A stretch of 64,000 bases of DNA, taken from Neobacillus drentensis NBRC 102427 (GTDB lineage Bacteria; Bacillota; Bacilli; Bacillales; Cytobacillaceae). The stretch is from contig NZ_BCUX01000008.1 of the NCBI RefSeq assembly GCF_001591445.1, forward strand, positions 124,001-188,000. Reading direction: 5' to 3'. The notes beneath the pieces were generated by a model. That model was not told where the DNA came from. It did no database searches and saw only the letters and a list, made by a program, of their open reading frames with translations. Position numbers and translations under genes: made by a program. Position 1 is the first letter of the stretch, and every line of letters begins with the position of its first letter. Shown here piece after piece: positions 52,218 through 59,911 of this stretch.

Positions 52218-52910
52218 ATGACAATGAAATCAACTCATTCAATTGAAATAAAAGAATTGCTTAAATTTGCAGACCGGAAATTTAAAAGTGAAAGAGGAAC
52301 CTTTTTATTTCAAGAAGGAATGCTCGCAGATGAACTTTACATTATTATTTCCGGCAAAATTCAAATCAGTAAAATTACATCAGATGGACGTGAACTTTCA
52401 TTAAGAATCTGCGGGGAAAATGATATTTGCGGAGAATTAACCCTTTTTACGGATAACCCAAGATATTTATTAAGTGCAATGGTTCTTGAGGAAGGGGAAA
52501 TCGTTGCCATAAAAAAAGATATCATTGAAAGTGAAATATTCCAAAATAGTAAGCTTGCCTTTGAATTTATGAAATGGATGAGTGACCATTTCCGTAAAAC
52601 ACAAACAAAATTTCGTGACCTCGTCTTAAATGGAAAACGGGGGGCCCTCTTTTCAACTCTTATCCGAATGTCGAATAGTTATGGTGTTCAAAAAGGTAAT
52701 GAAATCTTAATTGATCTTCCTTTAACCAACCAAGAACTTGCCAATTTCTGCGGTACTTCCCGTGAGAGTACAAACCGTATTCTTAGTGAGTTAAAGAAAG
52801 ATAACATTATTTCAGTTAAAAAAGGTAAGATTTCAATTTTAGATTTACAATACTTAAAAAATGAAATCGACTGTGAAAATTGTTCTGCAATCTATTGCAG
52901 CATTGAATAG
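52218..52910 (+). CDS. fnr: Oxygen-sensing transcription regulator Fnr, copy 2
   Basis: A 230-residue paralogue of the Fnr at 46219, with the same length and residue numbering: Cys219, Cys222, Cys227 (CENCSAIYC) and Asp134 all kept, and helix-turn-helix ANFCGTSRESTNRILSEL. The main recognition residues (SRE-x3-R) are the same, so the two should bind the same DNA; differences are VV to ST in the helix and in the sensor domain. I take ATG 52218 (AGAGGTG upstream). It converges on the radical SAM gene. No Fnr box precedes it. Confidence 0.92.
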   Translation: MTMKSTHSIEIKELLKFADRKFKSERGTFLFQEGMLADELYIIISGKIQISKITSDGRELSLRICGENDICGELTLFTDNPRYLLSAMVLEEGEIVAIKKDIIESEIFQNSKLAFEFMKWMSDHFRKTQTKFRDLVLNGKRGALFSTLIRMSNSYGVQKGNEILIDLPLTNQELANFCGTSRESTNRILSELKKDNIISVKKGKISILDLQYLKNEIDCENCSAIYCSIE

Positions 52911-52933
52911 GATGGGCAGCCATCCTTTTATTT
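52909..52933 (+). terminator. Terminator after fnr copy 2
   Basis: A perfect 7-bp stem (52909-52915 with 52920-52926), 4-base loop, followed by TTTATTT. It overlaps the stop codon. Confidence 0.75.
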
Positions 52934-52956
52934 AAGGTCTTTTATTTTTTAAACAT

Positions 52957-52986
52957 AAGGCTGTCTCCTAATCAGGAGGCAGCCTT
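52957..52986 (-). terminator. Hairpin after the radical SAM gene
   Basis: A 13-bp stem with one mismatch (52957-52969 with 52974-52986), 4-base loop. On the minus strand the tail is only moderately T-rich (TTATGTTT). Confidence 0.7.
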
Positions 52987-52999
52987 GTTTTATCGCTTT

Positions 53000-54124
53000 T
53001 TACTGAGCTTGCTTTTCTCTTAATGATTTAGGTATATAAACGCAGAAAGGCTCGCTTTCCAGATAATCTCCTGTCATTGCATATGCTCTAGACCTGGATC
53101 CCCCACAAACGTACCGGAATTCACAGACACCGCATTTCCCCTTAAAGAGGTCAGGATTTCTAAGCGCTTGGAATATCGGTGATTCACGGTAAATTTCTGC
53201 TAATGGCGTTTCACGGATATTACCCGCTTTAACTGGTAAGAGTCCGCTTGGATATACATCCCCAATATGAGAAATGAACACAAAACCATTACCATCATTA
53301 ACGCCTTTTGGTGCACGTCCTAGCCCATCAATAGATCCTGTTAATCCTTTTTCTGTTAATGCACTTAGATACTCGATTTCTTCTGATGTTTCCTTCGCTT
53401 CACGCATTTTTTGCTGAATCACAACCCGGCGGTAGTGCATTGCTTCAGTTGTTTTAATATCAAAGGATACACGCTTGCTTAAATCATAAAGCCATCTGAA
53501 TACTTTTTCATGTTGGACCGGAGAAATCATATCGGATTCTTGACCTCTTCCTGTTGGAACAAGGAAGAAGACACTCCATAATACACACCCTAAAGATTCA
53601 ACCATTTTTGCCATCTCATCAAGGTATTCAATATTATAACGTGAAATAACCGTGTTAATCTGAATCGGTAATCCAACTTCATGCAAATATTGTATTTTTT
53701 CCATGGTAAGATCAAATGATCCAGCTGTGCCTCTAAAATGGTCATGAATCTCAGCCGTTGGACCGTCAATACTAAATGCCCACCGAGCGAGGCCTACTTC
53801 TTTAGCCTTCTCAATGGCTTCTTTTGTTACATTTGGTGTCGCACTTGGGGTCATTGATACCCGTACACCTTTTTCAACTGCATATTTCGCAATATCAAAA
53901 ACATCTTCTCTCATTAATGGATCCCCGCCTGTAAAAACAAGCATTGGATTGTTCATTTCATATATTTGATCTATTAGATTTTTGCCTTCTTCAAAAGATA
54001 GTTCACGTGGGTCCCTTTTATACTGTGCATCCGCACGGCAATGCAAGCACTTTAATTGACAAGCTCTAGTGAGTTCCCAAATTACGATAAAAGGGTCTTT
54101 ATTAAAATCACGGCTAATAGCCAT
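53000..54124 (-). CDS. Radical SAM/SPASM protein, NirJ/AhbC-AhbD-like
   Basis: A 374-residue radical SAM enzyme: CQLKCLHC (Cys22, Cys26, Cys29), GGDPLMR at about 66-72, then SIDG. The C-terminus has a SPASM/twitch domain CGVCEFRYVCGGSRSRA...C (about residues 330-362) for extra Fe-S clusters. Close relatives act in heme d1 or alternative heme synthesis (NirJ, AhbC, AhbD) and peptide modification; I cannot tell the substrate. An Fnr box at -41.5 makes it an anaerobic gene, and no peptide precursor or other heme gene is nearby. Confidence 0.85.
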   Translation of the reverse strand: MAISRDFNKDPFIVIWELTRACQLKCLHCRADAQYKRDPRELSFEEGKNLIDQIYEMNNPMLVFTGGDPLMREDVFDIAKYAVEKGVRVSMTPSATPNVTKEAIEKAKEVGLARWAFSIDGPTAEIHDHFRGTAGSFDLTMEKIQYLHEVGLPIQINTVISRYNIEYLDEMAKMVESLGCVLWSVFFLVPTGRGQESDMISPVQHEKVFRWLYDLSKRVSFDIKTTEAMHYRRVVIQQKMREAKETSEEIEYLSALTEKGLTGSIDGLGRAPKGVNDGNGFVFISHIGDVYPSGLLPVKAGNIRETPLAEIYRESPIFQALRNPDLFKGKCGVCEFRYVCGGSRSRAYAMTGDYLESEPFCVYIPKSLREKQAQ

Positions 54125-54179
54125 ATGAAACGCCTCCTAATAACGGCTATCTGAGAATTCAACAGCCTTATTAATTTGT

Positions 54180-54222
54180 ATTATAAAGGTGTTTATGTTC
54201 GAAAAAAGTGAACTATCTCACA
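54180..54222 (-). promoter_or_regulatory. Fnr-type box and -10 of the radical SAM gene
   Basis: TGTGA-GATAGT-TCACT (54207-54222, minus strand) has one mismatch to the Fnr box. TATAAT (54180-54185) ends 34.5 bases from its centre. Arrangement identical to ywiC. Confidence 0.85.
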
Positions 54223-54263
54223 TCCTGTCAGCCAGATATGTCTGAATCGTGAAGAAAAAAATA

Positions 54264-54290
54264 AAAAACAGCAGAAATTCTGCTGTTTTT
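54264..54290 (-). terminator. Intrinsic terminator after yitW
   Basis: A perfect 11-bp stem (54264-54274 with 54280-54290), 5-base loop, T-run on the minus strand; 50 bases after the yitW stop. Confidence 0.85.
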
Positions 54291-54340
54291 AAAAATGGTA
54301 AATAAATCGATATATTACTGGAATAACCTTTAATTTTAGC

Positions 54341-54649
54341 TTAACGAATTCCTAAGGCAATCTTTGCATAGCGTGACATCATTTCTTTAGTCCAAGGAGG
54401 ATTGAAAACAATATTCACTTCTACGCCTTTAACTTCCGGAATATCAGCCAATGCTCGCTTAACTTGATCCACAATCGTACCTGCCAGCGGGCAGCCCATA
54501 GAAGTTAATGTCATCGTAATGGTTACATTCCCTTCATCATCCATTTCAGCATTATATACTAAACCTAAGTTTACAATATCTACACCTAGTTCAGGGTCAA
54601 TAACTAACTCTAAAGCACCCATAATATTTTCTTTTAATTCTTCATTCAT
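54341..54649 (-). CDS. yitW: MIP18/DUF59 iron-sulfur assembly protein YitW (SufT-like)
   Basis: A 102-residue MIP18-family protein. It has DPELGVDIVNLGLVY (about residues 17-31), TSMGCPLAGTI with the reactive Cys (about residue 49) and FNPPWTKEMMS. The family helps mature Fe-S proteins. AAGGAG is 10 bases before ATG 54649; the open frame starts at 54682. B. subtilis yitW is next to yitU, as here. Confidence 0.92.
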   Translation of the reverse strand: MNEELKENIMGALELVIDPELGVDIVNLGLVYNAEMDDEGNVTITMTLTSMGCPLAGTIVDQVKRALADIPEVKGVEVNIVFNPPWTKEMMSRYAKIALGIR

Positions 54650-54920
54650 ATTCAATCCACTCCTTAAATTTCTTTGTCCCAATTTATTATAGCAAATATG
54701 TAAGTCTTTCTTTCTAGATTGAGACTTCGTTTAAAAAAGTATATAGTTTTTTTATACCTTTTGGTGTGAATTTTTTTACAGTTTAGATATAAAATTGTTA
54801 ACATAGTGAATATAGAAATAATAATTTTTCATTTGTATTCGCAGTGTAACATATATATTAATTCTTTCCTAAGACGATCATCTTTATTAACGCTGAAAAT
54901 TATGATTAGAAGGAGTATTT

Positions 54921-55736
54921 ATGACAGATAGACATTTAATTGCATTAGATTTAGATGGGACATTATTAAAAGATGATAAAACGATTTCTTTAAGAACAAA
55001 GGGCATTTTAAAAAAAGCAAGAGAACAAGGTCATATCGTAATGATTGCAACAGGAAGACCTTATCGTTCCAGTGAGATGTATTATCGGGAATTGGATTTG
55101 GACACACCTATTGTCAATTTCAACGGAGCCTTTATGCATCATCCTCGAAATCCTGATTGGGGATTTTATCATGAACCCCTGGATGTGAAGGTAGCAAAAG
55201 AAATTGTTGAAGCATGCAGAAGTTTTCACTTCCATAACATTATTGCCGAAGTAATTGATGATGTTTATTTCCATTACCATGATGAGAAGCTTTTAGATAT
55301 TTTTAACTTTGGAAATCCAAAAATCACTACAGGTGATTTAGCAAATTATTTGAATGATTCGCCCACTAGTTTGTTAATCCATACGGAGGAGGATCAATTA
55401 AAAACAATCCGTGATCATTTATCGGCTGTTCATGCAGAAGTGATTGATCATCGCAGTTGGGCCGCACCTTGGCATGTGATTGAAATTATTAAGGTTGGTT
55501 TAAATAAGGCCGTTGGGTTAAAAAAGGCTTCTGATTTTTATGGTATTCCTTCGGATAGGGTTGTTGCCTTTGGAGATGAAGACAACGATCTAGAAATGCT
55601 TGAGTATGCCGGGCATGGTATTGCGATGGGTAATGCAATTGAAAAGGTGAAAAATATTGCTAATGACGTTACTTTGAGCAACGAAGAAGATGGTGTTGCT
55701 CAATATTTGGCAGATTTGTTAAAGATAAATTATTAA
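54921..55736 (+). CDS. yitU: Cof-type HAD-IIB phosphatase YitU
   Basis: A 271-residue HAD hydrolase with motif I DLDGT (Asp10 nucleophile, Asp12 acid), motif II ATGRPYRS (about residue 42), Lys in LNKAVGLKKA (about residue 197) and motif IV GDEDNDLEML (about 216-225). The C2B cap lies between. B. subtilis YitU can dephosphorylate the riboflavin-pathway intermediate and sugar phosphates; substrate here not shown. AGAAGGAG is 7 bases before the ATG. Confidence 0.93.
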   Translation: MTDRHLIALDLDGTLLKDDKTISLRTKGILKKAREQGHIVMIATGRPYRSSEMYYRELDLDTPIVNFNGAFMHHPRNPDWGFYHEPLDVKVAKEIVEACRSFHFHNIIAEVIDDVYFHYHDEKLLDIFNFGNPKITTGDLANYLNDSPTSLLIHTEEDQLKTIRDHLSAVHAEVIDHRSWAAPWHVIEIIKVGLNKAVGLKKASDFYGIPSDRVVAFGDEDNDLEMLEYAGHGIAMGNAIEKVKNIANDVTLSNEEDGVAQYLADLLKINY

Positions 55737-55847
55737 CAGTCTTTCACCATTGTTTACCTAAATGAACCTACCTCTTTTGGTACATACTATTTTTTGAGGC
55801 AGCGTTGCTGTTTCAATTTGAGCTATGAGCATATTGGAGGGATTCGA

Positions 55848-56000
55848 ATGGGTAAACGAAACAAATCAAAACGCTTTGTCCAGCAAGGAGTAGATACGGT
55901 CAGCAAGCACGCGGAACGTATTCCTTATCACATGACCTACGCTGAAGCAGAAGCTCAGAAGATGGCCAATGTGCAAGAATCCTCGCTTGGAGGAATATAA
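55848..56000 (+). CDS. Unrecognised 50-residue basic protein
   Basis: Starts MGKRNKSKRFVQQGV, a basic head, then HAERIPYHMTYAEAEAQKM and SSLGGI at the end. No helix long enough for a membrane. GGAGGG is 7 bases before ATG 55848; the frame extends upstream to 55794 without support. It is the first of two small genes (the next begins 1 base after its stop). Its composition resembles the minor small acid-soluble spore proteins (inference, not established). Confidence 0.65.
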   Translation: MGKRNKSKRFVQQGVDTVSKHAERIPYHMTYAEAEAQKMANVQESSLGGI

Positions 56001-56001
56001 C

Positions 56002-56187
56002 ATGGGAAACCAATTGTTCCAAGAAGCACGAAGATTTGTTGAAATGGCGAAGTCTGCCAACCCAGCTGAAAGTGATTCTGCTGTTGCGAAAGCTAAAAAT
56101 GCATTAAGTTCTGCTTATGCAAATTCGACTGTAGCAGAGCAAGCACAGCTCCAACAAATGCAACAAGAGCTTGAACAGATAACTTAA
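56002..56187 (+). CDS. DUF3813 family protein
   Basis: A 61-residue helical protein, MGNQLFQEARRFVEMAKSA, then Ala-rich NALSSAYANSTVAEQAQLQQMQQELEQ. This matches DUF3813, found in bacilli near yitT/yitU and of unknown function. GGAGG lies 8 bases before ATG 56002. It is translationally coupled with the preceding gene and ends at a terminator. Confidence 0.75.
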   Translation: MGNQLFQEARRFVEMAKSANPAESDSAVAKAKNALSSAYANSTVAEQAQLQQMQQELEQIT

Positions 56188-56190
56188 AAC

Positions 56191-56226
56191 AGAAAAGCGG
56201 AGGCGCCAAGGCGCTTCCGCTTTTCT
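56191..56226. terminator. Bidirectional terminator before yitT
   Basis: A 17-bp stem with one G-U pair (56191-56207 with 56210-56226), 2-base loop, GC-rich. It ends in TTTTCT on the plus side and overlaps the yitT stop. Confidence 0.8.
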
Positions 56227-57067
56227 ACTCTTTTCGAAAAAATCCATAGATATTTGTCGTTTGAATGATATTTGTAAACGCCTTTGGATCGACTTCTTTT
56301 AGGATTCTTTCTAAATCATAAAGTTCATAGCGGGTAATTACCACCATTAACATTTCTCTTGCTTCGTTTGAAAAAGCCCCTTTTGCAGGAAGGATCGTTA
56401 TCCCTCGCACTAGTCTCTCCTGGATAGCCTTTTTCATTTCGTCCGTCTTTTTGGTAATAATCATGGCCGTGAGTTTTGCATGTCTAGTATGAATAGCATC
56501 AATCACTCTTGTTGAAGTATATAATGTTACAAGCGTATAAAGGGCTTTTTCCCAGCCATACAAAAATCCTGCTGTTATTATAATCACCCCATTTATAACC
56601 AACATATAGGGTCCAATTGGCTTGTCTTTCATTCTCGATAAAACCATGGCAATGATATCAACACCACCTGTTGAGGCTCCCCATTTTAACGTAATCCCGA
56701 CACCAACGGCTTGGATAACACCACCAAAAACAGCATTAAGAAGGATGTCTCCTGAAACTTGTTTTATCGGAATGAGTGTCAAAAATAGTGAGGTCAAGGC
56801 AACACTTATAAAGCTATAGACGGTAAATGATTTCCCTACTTTTTTCCAGCCCAGTATAGCCACAGGAATATTCAATAAAAATAATAAGAAACCTAATGAA
56901 ACTTGGATGGGAGTATAGTCACCTAACACCTTTGAAAGAAGTTGTGCTATTCCCGTAAATCCACTTGAATAAATATTTGCTGGAATTAAAAATAAGTTCA
57001 TCGCTAGTGCACCTAACAATGACCCAGCTGCCACCACCGCCAGTTTTTTCATCTGGAGCCATATCAT
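56225..57067 (-). CDS. yitT: YitT-family membrane protein (DUF161/DUF2179)
   Basis: A 280-residue protein with five to six N-terminal helices (about residues 9-190) including NLFLIPANIYSSGFTGIAQL, and a cytosolic C-terminal DUF2179 domain ending ...VDPKAFTNIIQTTNIYGFFRKE. Members are common in Firmicutes and have no proven role. AAGGAG is 8 bases before the ATG. Divergent from the degV gene, the same pair yitS-yitT as in B. subtilis. Confidence 0.9.
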   Translation of the reverse strand: MIWLQMKKLAVVAAGSLLGALAMNLFLIPANIYSSGFTGIAQLLSKVLGDYTPIQVSLGFLLFLLNIPVAILGWKKVGKSFTVYSFISVALTSLFLTLIPIKQVSGDILLNAVFGGVIQAVGVGITLKWGASTGGVDIIAMVLSRMKDKPIGPYMLVINGVIIITAGFLYGWEKALYTLVTLYTSTRVIDAIHTRHAKLTAMIITKKTDEMKKAIQERLVRGITILPAKGAFSNEAREMLMVVITRYELYDLERILKEVDPKAFTNIIQTTNIYGFFRKE

Positions 57068-57190
57068 GTTAATTTCTCCTTTATGTGAAATTGGGAAACG
57101 TTTTATACTTTTGTAGTGAATGATAATTGTATTTTTAGCTTGAAACCGATAAACTGAAACTATAAATTAGCTTGAAAGCAGGTGAGCTTC

Positions 57191-58057
57191 ATGCAGGTAA
57201 GAATACTGGCTGATAGCGCATGCGATTTACCAAAAAGTTTTTATGACGAGAATCATGTCACTTTATTTCCTTTAAAAGTTGAGATTAACGGCAAAGAATA
57301 TGAAGATGTAAAAACAATTGCTCCACACACCGTTTATGAAGCAATCCGAACTGGGATTGTTCCAAAAACCTCTCAGGTATCTCCACATTTGTTTGAGGAA
57401 ATATTTACTGAAATGGCAGAAAAAAATGAAGACGGGATATACATAGCTTTTTCTTCCGAGTTATCTGGTACATATTCTACCGCTGTTATGATTCTTGAGC
57501 AAGTGAAGGAAAAATATCCAGATTTTAATTTAACAATTGTCGATACCAAATGTGCATCTCTTGGATTTGGTCTTGTGGTTAAAGAAGCAGCAGCTCTCGC
57601 TTTGAAAAGTGTTGGTAAAGAAAAAATCTTAGAAGATGTTCTGTTTAGAAGCCAACACATGGAACATCTTTTTACTGTTGAAGATTTAGATTATTTAGCA
57701 AAGGGTGGCCGCGTTTCGAAAGCCTCTGCTTTCTTAGGCGGATTATTGAATATTAAGCCCATCTTAAATGTGGAAGACGGGAAACTTGTCCCCATTGAAA
57801 AGATACGCGGGAAGAAAAAAGTAATGCGGCGTATCATCGAAATCATGAAGGAACGCGGGGCAAATATGGAAGACCAAGTGATTGGGATTAGCCAAGCCGA
57901 TTGTGAAGAAACCACCTTAGAAATGAAATCCATGATTGAAGAAGAATTCCACCCTAAAGAAGTATTCATTACTTCAATTGGTTCTACCGTTGGGTCACAC
58001 ACAGGTGCAGGAACTATCGCAATTTTCTTTTTAAATGAAATACCATCTTCAAATTAA
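57191..58057 (+). CDS. yitS: DegV-family fatty-acid-binding protein YitS
   Basis: A 288-residue DegV protein starting MQVRILADSACDLPKSF. It has SQVSPHLFEEIF (Thr/Ser-rich loop), LSGTYSTAV (about residue 90-98) and GSTVGSHTGAGTIAIFF close to the end. DegV proteins (FakB class) bind one fatty acid for phosphorylation by FakA. The start is ATG 57191; GTG at 57182 overlaps the AGGTGA site. It ends at a terminator. Confidence 0.92.
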   Translation: MQVRILADSACDLPKSFYDENHVTLFPLKVEINGKEYEDVKTIAPHTVYEAIRTGIVPKTSQVSPHLFEEIFTEMAEKNEDGIYIAFSSELSGTYSTAVMILEQVKEKYPDFNLTIVDTKCASLGFGLVVKEAAALALKSVGKEKILEDVLFRSQHMEHLFTVEDLDYLAKGGRVSKASAFLGGLLNIKPILNVEDGKLVPIEKIRGKKKVMRRIIEIMKERGANMEDQVIGISQADCEETTLEMKSMIEEEFHPKEVFITSIGSTVGSHTGAGTIAIFFLNEIPSSN

Positions 58058-58093
58058 AAAAATGAGTGAGGTTTAAACACCGCACTCATTTTT
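58058..58093. terminator. Bidirectional terminator after yitS
   Basis: An interrupted stem (58058-58068 with 58083-58093, plus GGT/ACC inside), A-run and T-run on the two sides. It also ends the small minus-strand gene. Confidence 0.85.
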
Positions 58094-58100
58094 CATTCAT

Positions 58101-58232
58101 CTATTTATGGTCTGTCTTCTTGGAATATTGATTTTTTCCAGCTTGACGATTTTTTTCGCGCATCATATTCTTTTCATGGCGAAGGGCATTGTTGTCTTTT
58201 GCTTTTTTATCGTTGTCTGATGTGTGTGGCAT
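58101..58232 (-). CDS. Small hydrophilic protein (probable DUF3941 family)
   Basis: A 43-residue, highly charged protein: MPHTSDNDKKAKDNNALRH, EKNMMREKNRQAGK, then YSKKTDHK. I recall the YSK ending as the mark of DUF3941, a tiny Bacillus family; this is from memory and less than certain. GAAAGGGG lies 6 bases before ATG 58232. It could be a spore or desiccation protein. Confidence 0.7.
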   Translation of the reverse strand: MPHTSDNDKKAKDNNALRHEKNMMREKNRQAGKNQYSKKTDHK

Positions 58233-58298
58233 AAGCTTACCCCTTTCAAATAGATTCACTTTAGTTTCTGTCAATTTGAAAAGAGTATGTAAAATACC

Positions 58299-59162
58299 TT
58301 AATCTTTCTTCACATATGTCCAGTTGCCCTCTTGGTACACCCTGCCCTCTTTCATAAGCTTTCCAAGTGCACGTTTGAAGGCACCTTTACTCAAATCGAA
58401 ACGATCTTTTATATCTTCAGGCATGCTTTTATCGTTATATGGCATGGCACCATTTCTGCTCATTAGATATTCATATATCCGTTCTGAATCTAGATCCTGC
58501 GATTCCTCTTTCCTTGCTAATAAAGAAACGTTAATCGTTCCGTCTTCCTTAACGTCAATAATCCGTCCCTCAACCTTTTGACCTATACGAGGCTCTTCCA
58601 GTCTTTGTGATTCATGAATAAACCCTTTGAAGCCTTCTATTGTATAAATCCAACTGCCTACTTTAGCTGTACGATAAATATGGCCCTGCACATTTTTATT
58701 AAAGTTTTCTCTTGTTGCTTTCACGGATATGGATTCAATCACCTGGTCACTGGCCAGCTTCGCGTAAAGAAGATAAGTACTGCTAAGCTTTAAAGTAATA
58801 TAGACTAAATCTCCTGGCTTCGGCCATACTGACTTATGCACAGGCAAATCATCGATTCCTAACAGAATATCCTTTGGAAGGCCAATATTTATAAAAACGC
58901 CAATTCTCGGATTTACGTCTGTTGCTTTAACCCAAGCATAGCGTCCAATTGCTACCTCTGGAGTCGTAGTTGATGCAGAGATTCGACCTTCTGAATCAAC
59001 ATAAAGAAACACTTCAACTTGATCTTCTACTTCTAATTCTTGGTTGGCTTGATTTGTATGCAGCAGAACATCTTCATTTCCGTCCGTTAAAAAATAGCCA
59101 AATGAAGCCTTGCGGGCTACTGTTAATGTGGTCGTTTGACCGATAAGTTCATTTAAAGACAT
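58299..59162 (-). CDS. yitL: S1-domain RNA-binding regulator CvfB/YitL
   Basis: A 287-residue protein with three S1-like OB folds (residues 1-63, 65-140 and about 145-215) and a winged-helix C-terminus (about 225-285, KDRFDLSKGAFKRALGKLMKEGRVYQEGN, in pieces). This is the CvfB pattern; S. aureus CvfB affects virulence gene expression and binds RNA. AAGGAG precedes the ATG. B. subtilis yitL is next to yitK, as here. Confidence 0.92.
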   Translation of the reverse strand: MSLNELIGQTTTLTVARKASFGYFLTDGNEDVLLHTNQANQELEVEDQVEVFLYVDSEGRISASTTTPEVAIGRYAWVKATDVNPRIGVFINIGLPKDILLGIDDLPVHKSVWPKPGDLVYITLKLSSTYLLYAKLASDQVIESISVKATRENFNKNVQGHIYRTAKVGSWIYTIEGFKGFIHESQRLEEPRIGQKVEGRIIDVKEDGTINVSLLARKEESQDLDSERIYEYLMSRNGAMPYNDKSMPEDIKDRFDLSKGAFKRALGKLMKEGRVYQEGNWTYVKKD

Positions 59163-59299
59163 ATATAACTCCTTCTTTCTTTTTCGGAGAATTTTCCTAA
59201 GCGGTTGTTACAACTGCTATATTTTACTATAATGTACCCATAAAGGGAAACTTTAGCAGGTTTTGTTTCAATATATAGTTATAAAATGGAGGTTTGTTT

Positions 59300-59797
59300 A
59301 TGTCAAAAGATAGCTCATTTGATATTGTTTCTCAGGTCGATTTATCTGAAGTTTCAAATGCGATTGCCCAAACAATGAAGGAAATTGGTACGCGCTATGA
59401 CTTTAAGGGCAGTAAAAGTGAAGTCTCACTTGATAAAGAAAAAGAAGAGCTGGTTCTTATTTCAGATGATGAATATAAAATGGATCAGCTGAAAGACGTT
59501 TTATTTAGCAAATTAATGAAACGAAGCGTTCCGGTTAGAAATCTTGACTACGGGAAAGTTGAAAAGGCATCGGGTGGAACGGTTCGTCAAAGAGCTAAAT
59601 TGGTTCAAGGTATTGATAAAGAAAATGCAAAAAAAATCAATACCATTATTAAAAACAGCGGCGTCAAAGTAAAAAGTCAGGTCCAAGATGACCAAGTCCG
59701 TGTGACAGGGAAGAACCGCGATGATTTACAAAAAATAATCTCACTAGTGCGTGAAGCTGACTTAACGGTTGATGTCCAATTTATTAATTATCGGTAA
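59300..59797 (+). CDS. yitK: YajQ-family nucleotide-binding protein YitK
   Basis: A 165-residue protein with [18 protein letters not shown] (about residues 4-21), [11 protein letters not shown] and two ferredoxin-like repeats, [11 protein letters not shown] and [17 protein letters not shown]. Members bind RNA or, in Xanthomonas, cyclic-di-GMP. GGAGG lies 8 bases before ATG 59300. It is divergent from yitL. Confidence 0.94.
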   Translation: MSKDSSFDIVSQVDLSEVSNAIAQTMKEIGTRYDFKGSKSEVSLDKEKEELVLISDDEYKMDQLKDVLFSKLMKRSVPVRNLDYGKVEKASGGTVRQRAKLVQGIDKENAKKINTIIKNSGVKVKSQVQDDQVRVTGKNRDDLQKIISLVREADLTVDVQFINYR

Positions 59798-59806
59798 AAG
59801 GACTTG

Positions 59807-59838
59807 GCGGAAGGATTTTTAATCCTTTCGCTTTTTTA
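59807..59838 (+). terminator. Terminator after yitK
   Basis: An 11-bp stem with one G-T pair (59807-59817 with 59821-59831), 3-base loop, TTTTTT following. Confidence 0.85.
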
Positions 59839-59911
59839 TTATCTTTATTTTTCATAATTTGAACCATTTATCTAAAACTATTAGAGAGTAAACACTTGGA
59901 GGTTTTAGTAA

